In this document: piece after piece, positions 9,781 through 20,161 of the stretch
Layout of the letters: each line of letters starts with the position of its first letter
Position numbering within the stretch: position 1 is the stretch's first letter
Assembly: GCA_000333855.2 (NCBI GenBank)
Contig: CM007344.1
Location: 314,598 to 378,597 of the forward strand
Length of the DNA stretch: 64,000 nucleotides
Reading direction: 5' to 3'
Origin: Endotrypanum monterogeii
Lineage: Eukaryota; Euglenozoa; Kinetoplastea; Trypanosomatida; Trypanosomatidae
Made by a program: the position numbers and the translations under genes
Notes under the pieces: model-generated
What the model was told of the DNA's origin: nothing
What the model saw: the letters and a program-made list of their open reading frames with translations, nothing else
Database searches by the model: none

Positions 9781-12204
9781 ATGCTGCGACGCAACCACCT
9801 ATGGTGTGTCATGACACCACGCCAGGCACTGCGCGTGCTGTCTTTGTCCCCCACAGCAGATCTTACACCCGCCTCCATCAAGAAAGCATACATCAAACAA
9901 ACCCTTCGGTGCCACCCAGACCTCCACCCAAACAACCCAAATGCAAACGAAAACTTCCGCAACCTTTCTGACGCCTTTCGGGTGGCGCTCAAGGCACTGG
10001 AAGCACAGCGCTCCGGCGGGGTGGCAGCGGGGTGGCCCAGCACCACCAGTGGTGAGGTCGATCTCTACGACCCACAAGAAGCGCTGGAATGCCTTCGGCA
10101 AGCTATGATTGCCTATCACACCTACCAACAGCGGAGCACTGCGCCCTCCTCCTCCCCGCTTTCCCCTGAATCGTGCGAAAAGTCAGAAGGGCACGCCAGG
10201 GGTGCTTTCTTCACACCAACACTGGAGGATGTCTCGTGTGTGTGTCAACGGGAGGCGGTGGCGATGCGCCGTGTGCACACCTTCTGCGCTGAGCTGCCCG
10301 CCGTGTTATGCGGCAGTCACTCTGCGGCCCTCTTTGAGGCGGTCGCATTCTTTCACACCCGCTATGTCGAATCGATGTCGGCCTGCGTTATGCGCTTCGC
10401 ACAGAACCTCCCCATCATTGTGCGCCGTGTTGTGAAGCAACGCCGCAGGTACATTGACAACGGGTACTTGGCGGTGGCGCAAGGCATTGGGACAGGTACC
10501 CGACCACGAGGGCAGCGTATCGAAGATATGACCATGAAGCCGTTGGTATTGATGGGCGCACTCATCTTCGATCTTCCGGAAGAAGCCTCCACCGAGCGCC
10601 GGCAGTGCCTCGGCGAGGATGCGGCAGCGCATGGCGGCAGCAGCAGTACCTGCGGTGCGTCTCATCCTGCCGAGGTGCGCGTCTCAGACGAGCTAAAATG
10701 CATCATCCATCCAACGGACAGCATCGCCGATATTACAGCAAAGTTGGGAACATGGGAAGCGGCCAGCTTCGATCGACTAAAACTAGAGCTGGCCATTGTA
10801 GACGTAAACCGGCTGATGTCAAGTATGCTGGGACTGCAGGACGAGGGAAACAGCGGCAGCTCCGATGCACACCTCTCAGTAGCGCCACACCTGGACGAGA
10901 GCGGGGCCTCCGTGGCGATGGTGTTGCGCACGCTGCAGAAGTTAGCCGGTGACCTATGCTGTCATTTCGACGCCGCTGTTGACAGCGGTCCTATTTCCGA
11001 AGCCGTGGTGGAGGCGATGCGCCTGGAAGACGCTTGGGACACGCCGGCCAGCGTGCAGGATGATACAGCGGCGCTGTCTCTGGAGACCCCTGCACTAGTT
11101 GCGCAGTGTCGACGACTTGCAGACTTGGCGCGACCGACCATCCGCGGCAACGTCATCCTCAACTGGAAAGCAAACGCGACAGACGAGTTGGTCACGAAAG
11201 ACGCCGAGATGGCCGATGTCACATCATCAACGATGCCAGCGGAAGAAGTGAGGCCAGCGAGTCGAGTTGAGGAAGAGGGGCGAGGCGGTCAAGACACGCC
11301 CCCCTTTCTGGTGGGGCGTCATTTGACGTGCTCCTCCGCTGAAACGCTCCTCTTCTCCGTGTCGGTAACTTTGACAAGAGATCTACGTGTTTTTCTTTTA
11401 CGTTTGCGCGCCGCACTGAAGAGGGTCGTGCAGTCCACAAACCAGTCGAAGTGCACTCTCTTCGAACTACTGCCGCTGCGCGAAAACATTGTGAAAGAGG
11501 AGTTCACGCGCACTAGTGACGACGACGCTGCCGACACGTCACCCTTCCGCTACCGTGGCCCTGCCAACTGCTTCCCACGCATCTGCAACATGGACACCCA
11601 TCTTGAATACAAGCTCTGGAAGCACCTTTACCTGCACCGCGAGTACGTTGCCAATCACGCGCCTGCAATGAACCCCATCAACCTGTTTTATGAGTGTTTT
11701 CCCTACGACCCAGACGCACCTGCGCATCGGCCCAGTCCTCTCGATGCTGACGGCCATGTGTTCGCGGGGTGGGTAAACAGCTGCGCCGATGGCTGTGACA
11801 ACGTCGTCATCACAGCGGCTCAACTCGACGACCCCACGCGCTTCACCGAGTGGTTGGAGGAGGTGGTGGAGCAGTCGTCCCTTAGCCGTGAAACGGGGGA
11901 GATCCTGGCCAAAGCTGGCGTCGGCTATGTCAGCCGCGACCCCGCTTTGCCTCTGGCCAACTATCTCTCATTCGTCAAGGTGTTTGCACAGTCGACCGCG
12001 GTTCGCTCAGTGCTAGAGAGAAGGGGTGGAACACAGCACAAGGGCACCGCTACGCCCGATGACATCGGTCTCACCATCATCGTCTCACCCTCGCGATGTG
12101 ACGTCCGCGATGGCGGTCGGCTCTTCATCCCGTGGTACGTGGATCCAGCCATTTTGCTAGCTCTGCTGGGGGATGGCATGGCACTATCCCAACTAGATGC
12201 CTGA
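9781..12204 (+). CDS. J-like domain protein with TCAIM-type (DUF4460/DUF4461-like) C-terminus
   Basis: The 807-residue protein starts with a short basic/hydrophobic leader (MLRRNHLW...) that could target the mitochondrion. Residues about 17-75 resemble a J domain: ALRVLSLSPTADLTPASIKK, then Ala-Tyr and a CHPDLHP motif with the HPD triad at residues 45-47, then NLSDAFR. J domains stimulate Hsp70 ATPase. The C-terminus ends with a segment reading GLTIIVSPSRCDVRDGG then RLFIPWY (IPW near residue 783), close in pattern to the end of human TCAIM, a mitochondrial protein whose N-terminus (DUF4460) also contains an HPD within a degenerate J-like fold. I infer a TCAIM/DUF4461-related mitochondrial protein. 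The middle 500 residues are Ala/Glu/Ser-rich and unrecognised. The start is the first ATG of the frame; the upstream extension begins at TTG. A plain type III DnaJ-like protein is the alternative. Confidence 0.7.
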   Translation: MLRRNHLWCVMTPRQALRVLSLSPTADLTPASIKKAYIKQTLRCHPDLHPNNPNANENFRNLSDAFRVALKALEAQRSGGVAAGWPSTTSGEVDLYDPQEALECLRQAMIAYHTYQQRSTAPSSSPLSPESCEKSEGHARGAFFTPTLEDVSCVCQREAVAMRRVHTFCAELPAVLCGSHSAALFEAVAFFHTRYVESMSACVMRFAQNLPIIVRRVVKQRRRYIDNGYLAVAQGIGTGTRPRGQRIEDMTMKPLVLMGALIFDLPEEASTERRQCLGEDAAAHGGSSSTCGASHPAEVRVSDELKCIIHPTDSIADITAKLGTWEAASFDRLKLELAIVDVNRLMSSMLGLQDEGNSGSSDAHLSVAPHLDESGASVAMVLRTLQKLAGDLCCHFDAAVDSGPISEAVVEAMRLEDAWDTPASVQDDTAALSLETPALVAQCRRLADLARPTIRGNVILNWKANATDELVTKDAEMADVTSSTMPAEEVRPASRVEEEGRGGQDTPPFLVGRHLTCSSAETLLFSVSVTLTRDLRVFLLRLRAALKRVVQSTNQSKCTLFELLPLRENIVKEEFTRTSDDDAADTSPFRYRGPANCFPRICNMDTHLEYKLWKHLYLHREYVANHAPAMNPINLFYECFPYDPDAPAHRPSPLDADGHVFAGWVNSCADGCDNVVITAAQLDDPTRFTEWLEEVVEQSSLSRETGEILAKAGVGYVSRDPALPLANYLSFVKVFAQSTAVRSVLERRGGTQHKGTATPDDIGLTIIVSPSRCDVRDGGRLFIPWYVDPAILLALLGDGMALSQLDA

Positions 12205-14150
12205 GCAACTCACGCGAACACACACCGAAATTAGGAGTTAATCGATTACCACGTACCACACGTTAACAGCACCAAAAAAAAAAACCGCATCTGCACCAGA
12301 ACGAAGTCCAGCAATGAAACCGCGCAGCGTGCGTCAACCCCGGGCAGAGACCCATACAACCCATCCCGCAACAAAGCTCGAAAGAACCTCCCCCCCCCCT
12401 GGGCGCCTGCCCCCCCTTTCCCCCCCCCCCCCGCAGGGCGGTGCCGCGGGCCCACAGCGCCGCCAGGCACCCCCCGCGCAAAAGGCCTGGCCGCGGCGGC
12501 CAAAGGGGGGATGGCGGGAGAGGGGACAAGCCCTCTACCCCAGCGCCAGCAACGCCGACGGGAGAAAGGGGGAACCAACACACACCACGAGCGGCACACC
12601 CGAGCAAACAAGCACATCGCATTTGCCTAGCCTATGCTGCCCATCGGCCTCTGCCGCCCAACAAAACCAGTGAAAATGAAATCCTGGAAACCCGTTGGCG
12701 CCGCCACCCCACGCCGAGCCAGAGCCCACCGCCCCCTCCCCGATGAGATAACCCCTTTTCTCGGCCATTAAGAACCTTTTAAAGTTTCTACTGCCGGCCC
12801 GAAACCGTGGCGAGGGAATCCACCCAACAACAACAACCCCCCGCACACGAGGACGTTCTTTTTCCAGTATCTGGTGCTGCCCCCCTTCCCCAGCAGCGGG
12901 GCCATCTGAACAAACATGAAAACCACCCCCTGACCCCAGGTGCAAAAACAGCGTTTTTGAAAAAACTACGCCAAACACATTTCAGAATAAACAAATATAC
13001 CTCAGCATAATATTCGGCATCTCTGATCCACATCAGGGCTTCCCAAGCCAGAAAGAGTGTTTTGACGGCGCCCCCAAAGGCACGGAAGGCGTGCCGACGA
13101 CATTGGCGCACCGCCGCGGAGCCCCAGCTGCCCCCACCCCAAAAGAAGAGGAAAACCCCAAAGGACAAAACACGAGACCCACCGCCCCCATTAACGCATA
13201 TCAATCGACGATAAACAACTTAAAACACCCGCAGTTGACCAGCTAAAATACTTAGGACACTCGCTTTTGCAGCGCCCCGTGCGCACCAACACCCCTCGGG
13301 ATCTTGGAGATAAGAAAACAACCCCGTGCCCAATTCAATGGGAGACGTTTTGCTACGAGTCGCAAAACCAAAAATTACAGTCTAGTTAGTCGTCAGGAAA
13401 ATTTCAGTGGAAAAACAGAAGGGGTGACTGCTGACCACAAATGAGATGCACGATCAGCTTTTCTTCCACGAATGAAGATCCAAGGAAACACCGCAGGCAG
13501 AAACGCGGATACCCAGTTGATAATATGTATGTTGGCGGTGCGGTTGCCGTCCCCGCTGCGTCTAGGGAAAATAATTGGAACGACGCGTTTCAAAAGAATG
13601 TGCGTGGGGGATCTTTTGCGGGTTGTTTGTGCCCCCCCCCCAAAAAAAAAGGCCACCTGGCCGACCGGCTTTTTCGCCCCCGCGGCGCTGCCCCCTGGCC
13701 CCAGGGACGCCAAAAGGCAGCCAAAAAAAAGGACAAGCCCCGGCCGACCCCCAGGAAAAAATATATACCCACGCAGACGCCGCCCGAGAAAAAATAAAAC
13801 CCAAGAAAAAAAAACACCTGTAAACTATAGCGCCGCCAAAAATGGTCCGAACCCACGCGAAAGACAGCATGCACGGAATCATAAACCAAATGTATGTAGC
13901 GGAAGCCCCTGCGCCAAACACTTTTTTATCCTTGAGCCCTGCACGATGCAGGAAAACAAGTGCCGGGACCGCGAACAAAAGCCGGACAGCTTCCCACCAG
14001 CGACCCGAAGAAGCGACCCATTGAGCGTATTGATGCTCAGCTATTGGTGGAGCGGGGGTGTGCCGTGTCATAAAACCCCAATGGAAGTCACCCCCCCACC
14101 CCCAAGAGGAACCCTTCGCTTTTTTCAGCGAACCATTGCCAAGGTCATTT
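12205..14150. other. C/A-rich gene-free arm of a compositional island
   Basis: About 1.9 kb without a credible gene. The + strand is strongly rich in C and A: the 60 bases from 12361 hold 32 C and 9 G. Poly-C runs (12391-12399, 12421-12432, 13636-13643) and poly-A runs (12272-12283, 13643-13652, 13720-13727) are frequent. Open frames on the minus strand (for example 13562-14071) are Gly/Trp/Phe-rich artefacts of the skew. The composition differs clearly from ordinary spacers elsewhere in the window. Confidence 0.7.
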
Positions 14151-15950
14151 AATCATTAAACAAAAAAATATCGGGTAACTAGATAAAATCAGGGGAAATT
14201 TGTCCTATACGCCACTTCTCGACAAAAAAGAATACCCCCCGATGAACCCCAACCTGTCAAGGAAAAGGGCGGATTTCAGAAAAGGTCAAAAACAATCCAG
14301 AAAAAGTCATCAAATTTTTGGCGAATCACACCGCACCCGCCGAGAATGGAACTGACATTTACAAAATAACAAGCTAAGAACGTCAAGCCGTAAAGCCTTT
14401 ACAAGCCTTTCCGACTATTAAAATATTTTTTTGTGAAAAGTAAACGCTACATCAAAAAATCATGTAAAACCAAGAAAACATAGCACAGTCATAAATTTTT
14501 ATCAATATGTTCGAATACGCAGACTACTCTGAGAAGAGAACCACAGTACTAATCCTGAACAAGAAGTCCCTCTAGAAAGCCTCCCTCTAAAAAGTTGTCT
14601 CGTGTGAGATAAAGTGGCGTGGGTGCCTGAGGCGTGTAATACTACGTTTGGAAAAAAGACGCAAGCGGTCCCCACACCATGGCGGCACCTTCAATCATGA
14701 GGAGGGGGGGACTGGAAGCATAATGTGGAGCGTTGAAATCCACTATCGATATATCTACACGCAACAGCATCGAATTGTGATGAATATTGGCACGATGTTT
14801 ACCGCGCTCGTTGTCATGCACACTGGTGCCTATAAAAGCCTACTTCTTTTTTGTCCATAGACAAGAAAAATACATGAGCATACAATGCATCCATTGACCA
14901 CTACTTCCGTTTTTGTTCTCGGGAAAAATGGAGTTAATACGTCATAGGGACATGCCCGCCGGAAAGCCCCACGTGGGGTTTTGAATCCGGAAAAAATTGC
15001 AAGTTTTCTCGACAGACACCGCTGTTTTTATGTGCTCAAAAAAATTGGATGGTGCTGAAATAAATAAAGCCACCACTATGGCTAAGTACTGGGAGGGAAA
15101 AGTAAAGAACAGTCTCCCTAGGAAAAGTATCGTGTGAAAAAGATTTGCATCGTGTTATTGAAGGGATGATGAGTCTTTATAGCGAGTACCCAACAAAGTG
15201 AAAAAGCCTTGCACTTCGACTGCAATATTTGTTTGCTCATTTCGACTATTGGACTGTATGACCTGTTGATATCTGTAACGAAAAATCCTTTATGTGCCAT
15301 TTTGGATATCTAGAGACAATCAAAGTGAGGAGAATTATGGTTCCAGGGCCGTCTTCCTTCATCGGGACTCCCCTTATCTACGGCACCTCAACGGCGGAAC
15401 CATCGGTAAATTGTTATACCTACAAATGCGGCGGCCCACCACCAAGTGGTGCAGAATAAAGGTGAAATGTAGACTTTGATACAGTGAGAATTCACAAAAT
15501 TGAGTTTTTTTTTCGACGCAAAAGATGGAGAGAAAAGACACGATAACCCAATTTATCACCACTACAGGTTTTTTTGTGGTGGAAAAAATATATAAACTTT
15601 TTCATCTCGAACCAAGCGTCGATGGTCCCCAGCAGCGCCAGAGACTTGCGATCTTTTTTTCCCCATTAGGCCTTACACTGATGTTTGCAGAGATATAAAT
15701 TCAACTTTAGTACTTACCAGCACTAAGGATTGAAAACAAATGTGTATATTAACGTCGACGATCGCTCTTGAGACAGGCCGATATAAAAATAAACTCGCAC
15801 GCGCATGTCCAAACAACGCGGCCAGCACGCTCCTCTTCTCAGAAGCAAAAAACCTAGAACGATGCATTTCATTTGTGCGTAGGGGCCGGCACGTTATAGT
15901 CGACAGAAACTCTTCCCCAATAGAGAGATTTGGGGCCGCTTCCTTTCTTT
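14151..15950. other. AT-rich centre of the gene-free island
   Basis: About 1.8 kb of AT-rich sequence without long homopolymers, microsatellites or a credible gene. It separates the C/A-rich arm on the left from the G/T-rich arm on the right. No long direct or inverted repeat was noticed by eye. Its position between arms of opposite strand bias suggests a functional boundary, but the sequence alone does not prove one. Confidence 0.6.
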
Positions 15951-17450
15951 TTTTTTGGCTGTGGCCAATAGGGGTGTAGGGATCTTGGATACGCACGCGT
16001 TTCGGTGTGTGTGTTCAGCTTTGTTTGCGTCGGTGGGGGGGGGGTCCTTTTCGCGGGCTTGGCCGTATGACCCTCAGGGGCCATTCCCCACGGAAAACGA
16101 AACCGAGAAGGCGTCTTCAAGGAAAGCGATAAGAACCGCAGCTCCCAAATAGATCTCCCAAAAAGCCTGGAGGGTGCGGTTTCAGCTTCGGGATACCCTC
16201 TCTCACCGGGTTCCTCGGTCGGGTTGGGGTTGGAGCTTGTGAAGCTTTTTGCCGAGAATATCGCGGTGTCAGTAATATAGTGTGGGACTTGTGGCATTTC
16301 CGTGTTTGGTGTGTCGGGAAATTTTCTTCGCTGATCAAGGGCAGTTTTTCTTTTTTTCTGGACTTTCTTAACAGATCTGCTCTTCCCCGGGTTTTGGGTG
16401 GTAGGATATCAGCGGTATTCTTTGTGTGGTTTGGTGGTTCCGGTTATTATGTGCAAAGTTTGACCTAACTCAAGATCCCTCGGGTGAACGACTGCGTCTA
16501 AGTCGCGCAGCGATTTTTTTATTTTGGCAGCGGTTTTTATCTTATTTTATTTATAGATCCCGCCTTGATCGTATCGGCGGTTGGTGCTTTTGGTTCTCCC
16601 TTCAAGAGTTATTGGGGGGGGGGGGAAACGGGCCATGGGGGGCAATCTTGCATTTTTTTCTTTGTTTGCACAGTATTTTCTTTCTAATATGAGAGCGGCT
16701 GCCTATGACGACAGCCGCCGAAGAATGAATACGGGAAAAGTTTCATTCGTCTAGCTCAAGGCGCGTATTGTGTTCTTGTTCTCTGGGGAAATGCTCATTT
16801 TTGCGGCGAGATGGGCTATGATTGGGTAAAAAAAAGTGGTACCAAGAAGAAATTTTTTTTAGTGGTCTGCAAAAAAAAATGCTTAAGGTCGCGCTTACAC
16901 ACATTCTTGTAACGACAAATGGTGATGGTCAAAAACATTTTTTTGTTTGCCTTTTTTTGCCGGTCTGCCTTCCACGGCGTTGGTGTGGGCCTTCCCTTGG
17001 GGGTGTTGGTTTCGGCGTCTGGCTGATGTCCAGATCATCTCGGGGGGGGCGGTTCGCATTGTATCCCGCAGAAGAAAATGTTCTTATCTGGATCGCGTTG
17101 GGTTCTCGACACCTGCGGGCATTTTGGCAGCTTTTTGCGCGGGCGGGGTCATTGGCGCCTTCTCCCCCCCCCCCCTTGAGTGCGGGAGGTGGGGGTTGCG
17201 TGTTTAAGTTCCCCCCAGCCCCCAGATCGCTTCTTTTTGTCTGACAGGCGTCGGCCTTGAGATGCAGAGGGCGTGGGTGGGAGGTGCGCGAAATCTACGG
17301 CTGGGAAACGTTTGATTTGTAGACCCTGGCTGGACCGGAGGCTGGCAAATGCTGCCAAGTCTCTTGTACTGCTTCGGGTCACAAAGCATGTTTGTAGACA
17401 GGCCTGGTGTGTAGATACTTGAGTGCTGTGCTGGCTTTTGGTGTGGCATG
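15951..17450. other. G/T-rich gene-free arm of the island
   Basis: About 1.5 kb with no credible gene and the opposite strand bias to 12205-14150. The 60 bases from 16981 hold 22 G, 21 T, 13 C and 4 A. Poly-G runs occur at 16034-16044, 16614-16625 and 17041-17049, with one poly-C run at 17165-17175. G/T-rich DNA can drive RNA polymerase II initiation and H2A.Z deposition in Trypanosoma brucei, so this arm could be a transcription start zone for the + strand genes that follow; that is inference. Confidence 0.6.
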
Positions 17451-18159
17451 GTTACGCATAGAGTAAATTATAGTGGAGGATGCAGTCAATCAGAGATGCA
17501 ACGAAAAAGCATACAAACGATGGCCCTGGGCCAAGGACTTGTATTTCTTTTTTTGTGTGGGTTTGGTGTGTTCCTGCTATATATCTAAAACATCAGGTAC
17601 TTTGAAGTATGTCGATGTTCTTGGGTTGAACAAATGAGGAGGGTTGGATGATTTCTATATATTTTGCCCTCCAGCCTGACGTTGCGGTGCAGTCGTAACT
17701 TAGTCAACTTTATTTCCCTCAGTTTGTTTACATTTACAATATTAATTAAACCTGTATTTCCCACGTCTCAATGCGGTTAGGGACACAAAAGTTGCTGAGC
17801 GGACTAAGTTGTTTATGTTTCCGCCCGATGTCAGTGTCATCATACCAGTGGATGGCGGCAGCTGTGTTTTATGTCATGTTTTTCTAATTCTTTGCGGTTC
17901 AGAGGAAATAAGAAAGTTACAACAAGACTTGCTGCAATGGCAGCAGCTTCTTCTCGTTTTGAAAGCATCCATTTACTGGTGGAATGAAGACCCCATATCT
18001 GAAGGATTTTTCTTTCTGTGCAAATGTCCATATGAAGTATTTCTCTGCGCGCCTTTTCTGGGGGCAACGGGTATAGTCTTCCACACAATTACTTTACTGG
18101 GTACTTTTCTCCCCTCTTTTCTAAACACCTGTGTGAATGCACTTAGAACTGAAAAGACG
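17451..18159. other. Leader region upstream of the TEX47-like gene
   Basis: Mixed sequence with T-rich tracts. An ORF runs in frame into the downstream gene from 17809, but its first 117 residues (hydrophobic, Cys/Phe-rich, translated from T-rich DNA) look like translated leader. T-rich tracts at about 18005-18016 and 18100-18121 precede AG dinucleotides and could be splice acceptors. Confidence 0.5.
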
Positions 18160-18921
18160 ATGCCACCGCGCAAGGTAGATGCACAAGTCAGCGCCGCGGA
18201 AAAAATTGTCGAGCGACAATCCGCGCTCGATGTGGTGTTGGCGAACCTCAACCTGCGTCAGTACGACGCTGCTTACCCTTTCCACATCAGGGTAGTTTTC
18301 TGTGGGAAGAAAGCAGCCTCTTCATTTGATGGCGCATGGGAAAGGCTGTCCGCGGAAGTGAAGCAGCAGTGTGATCAAGCGAATCCGTTCTGCAGCGTGT
18401 CTCAGAGCAGCGAGCTTGGAATTTTGACTGTGGACTACGGAGAGCATTTTTTTCAAATTGTGGAGGGTCCTGAAGCGTACGTTTTCCGTTTTGCAAAAGA
18501 GATGACAACACTCTCACTTATCACTACAAATAGCGTGCGCATTCTGTTTCTCGATGACGATGTTCCCAACACTATTTGCTGTGGCATGACATTGGTAGAT
18601 AAAGTGCCTCCCTCATCCTTGACGGACATTGTGGAAAGGGATTCCGACGATCTCGAGCAAGGTGTGCTTCAGGACTTGTCATCGGTTTTACAGCTTGCCT
18701 CTCATGGTAGCAGTCAGGTAGGTGCAATGAAAAAGGTTTTCATTGAGAACGCGAAGGTTAACCATCCAAAGCTATTCCCCAAAGTGGCCATGCTTGAGGC
18801 GTATATTCAAAGTGACAACTTTTTCACGCTTGATGAGTTTGTGAAGAATTTTTGCGAACCAGCCAATCTCGTCCGTGATGATGAAATCAACCACCCAGTA
18901 GCAGACCCGCTTAAATTCTGA
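18160..18921 (+). CDS. TEX47-like protein with BLUF-type fold (putative)
   Basis: The ATG at 18160 (MPPRK...) gives 253 residues. An in-frame ATG further upstream (17809) would add 117 residues of leader-like sequence and is not preferred. Residues about 88-107 ([20 protein letters not shown]) have the pattern of a BLUF-type strand-helix unit, where an 'ilhilEg' motif precedes a helix. The C-terminus has a phenylalanine followed by DEFVKNF, then Asn, Asp-Asp-Glu, and ends ADPLKF, which parallels the end of human TEX47/C7orf62 (Thr-Phe-Ile-Asn ... Pro-Ala-Pro-Ser-Arg-Phe). TEX47 is a testis protein of BLUF-like fold, usually found where there are motile cilia or sperm. By inference this could be a flagellar protein. 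I see no conserved Tyr/Gln flavin pair that would argue for photoreception. The identification is by pattern only. Confidence 0.6.
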   Translation: MPPRKVDAQVSAAEKIVERQSALDVVLANLNLRQYDAAYPFHIRVVFCGKKAASSFDGAWERLSAEVKQQCDQANPFCSVSQSSELGILTVDYGEHFFQIVEGPEAYVFRFAKEMTTLSLITTNSVRILFLDDDVPNTICCGMTLVDKVPPSSLTDIVERDSDDLEQGVLQDLSSVLQLASHGSSQVGAMKKVFIENAKVNHPKLFPKVAMLEAYIQSDNFFTLDEFVKNFCEPANLVRDDEINHPVADPLKF

Positions 18922-19270
18922 TGTAAAAAAAAGGGCTCATTTGTATTCTTCTTTTCTCAAATGCTGACAAACTCAAATTACGTGTTAAAAAAATTTTCAT
19001 TGTGTCGTGAGATACACGATCGTAACGCTTATGTGTACCAGCTCTGTTTTGCCAGGCTGAATTTGGTGCTTTAGATTGTGTAGCAAATATACGTCTTGGC
19101 TTCGCTAGCCAGGTTTATACTGGAGGCTACAAGAAATATTATTTAGACTCAAGTTTCTCTCGCCTTTACTGAAATTCCTCTTTGAAATTTTTGTTCTGCT
19201 GGGGACTCCACTGTTTTTAAAGAATTTTGGAAAGACAATTAGTTGTGTATCCTGCATTTTAATATACACA
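18922..19270. other. Spacer
   Basis: AT-rich spacer of about 350 bp with T-rich tracts. No gene seen. Confidence 0.7.
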
Positions 19271-19864
19271 ATGCCCCCCAGAAAGGCACTAGCGAGGCCA
19301 AAGTCGCACGTCGCTGAGGGGGCTGATGTCGACCAGCAGAACTGCTTCTTGCGGATAGACAAGGGCACCGACGTCTTTGGTATGCTGGTAATCGAGTTGG
19401 ACAATAGCCACGCCCCCAAGACATGCGAGCTGATTGCTCAAAATATACCCGCTTCGAGTGCCACAGACAAGACTCGCGGAAAGCAGCGTATTTACAAAAA
19501 CTGTCGTTTTTCTCGACTGACTAGAGAGGGAGTTCAGACGGGCGAGATTGCTCCGACCCCTAAGCCTATTCCCATTGCCGAGCTGGAGGCGGAGATAGGC
19601 TGCGTTCCTCACTGCTACGGTGCAGTGTCACTCTGTCGGAGTTCTAATTCTTTTGATGCCTCACAGTTTTTTATTTGTCTCACCAGCGACCCTGCGGAGA
19701 TCGATCATTTGAACAAGAAACACGTCTGCTTCGGGCGCGTCGTAGAGGGCCAGGATGTTTTGGCAGCTTTGCAGACTGAGTTGGCCGAGTACGCTGGGGA
19801 CATGGGCTTAATCCGTAAAGATTGCCCTCATATAATGGCGGAGCTCTGCTACGCATCGATGTAA
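19271..19864 (+). CDS. Divergent cyclophilin-type peptidyl-prolyl cis-trans isomerase
   Basis: Cyclophilins catalyse cis-trans isomerisation of Xaa-Pro bonds or act as binding scaffolds. The 197-residue protein has the domain nearly full length after a basic 25-residue N-tail: GMLVIELDNSHAPKTCE (strand and helix 1), FSRLTREGVQTGEI (the CypA Arg55 equivalent is kept), FDASQFFICL (matches the GSQFFICT strand) and KKHVCFGRVVEGQDVL (matches KHVVFGKV). The CypA Trp121 position, needed for tight cyclosporin binding, reads His in DHLNKKH. The Phe60 region is also altered. It may be a weak or inactive isomerase, or a cyclosporin-insensitive member. A KTRGKQRIYKN insert precedes the active-site strand. 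Trypanosomatids have many cyclophilins; the subtype is not assigned. Confidence 0.9.
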   Translation: MPPRKALARPKSHVAEGADVDQQNCFLRIDKGTDVFGMLVIELDNSHAPKTCELIAQNIPASSATDKTRGKQRIYKNCRFSRLTREGVQTGEIAPTPKPIPIAELEAEIGCVPHCYGAVSLCRSSNSFDASQFFICLTSDPAEIDHLNKKHVCFGRVVEGQDVLAALQTELAEYAGDMGLIRKDCPHIMAELCYASM

Positions 19865-20161
19865 CATATTTTCATGCTTTGAAATTGCCGCTAGTATATT
19901 AGCAGAAAGAAATCGAATATAATATTTTCCGAGAGAATAGTTTCACTCGTTTTTCACCCTGTGCTGCCTTCGAAGAGGCTTCGAAGTGTGCTACTTCTAC
20001 TTTCTCTGGTTCCTCTCCAAGAGAAAAATACGATGTGCCTTCGCCGCTGTCTTGCAAACTGAATCTCTTACCTTTTCCCTACCGGTATCCAAGGCTTTTT
20101 TTCGTTCTTGTCACTTTAGCTTTACGCTGTACTGAAATCAGTTTTCTTGGCGGATTCCGAA

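Noticed and set aside
13562..14071. Minus-strand ORF of 169 codons in the compositional island
   Set aside because: Gly/Trp/Phe-rich product of the C/A-rich + strand; several overlapping frames are open for the same reason.
12205..17450. Considered as a captured kinetoplast maxicircle or edited cryptogene fragment because of its strand-biased G/T-rich sequence
   Set aside because: No maxicircle gene or AT-rich maxicircle coding sequence was recognised, and the C/G homopolymers are unlike it. A search against kinetoplast DNA would settle it.
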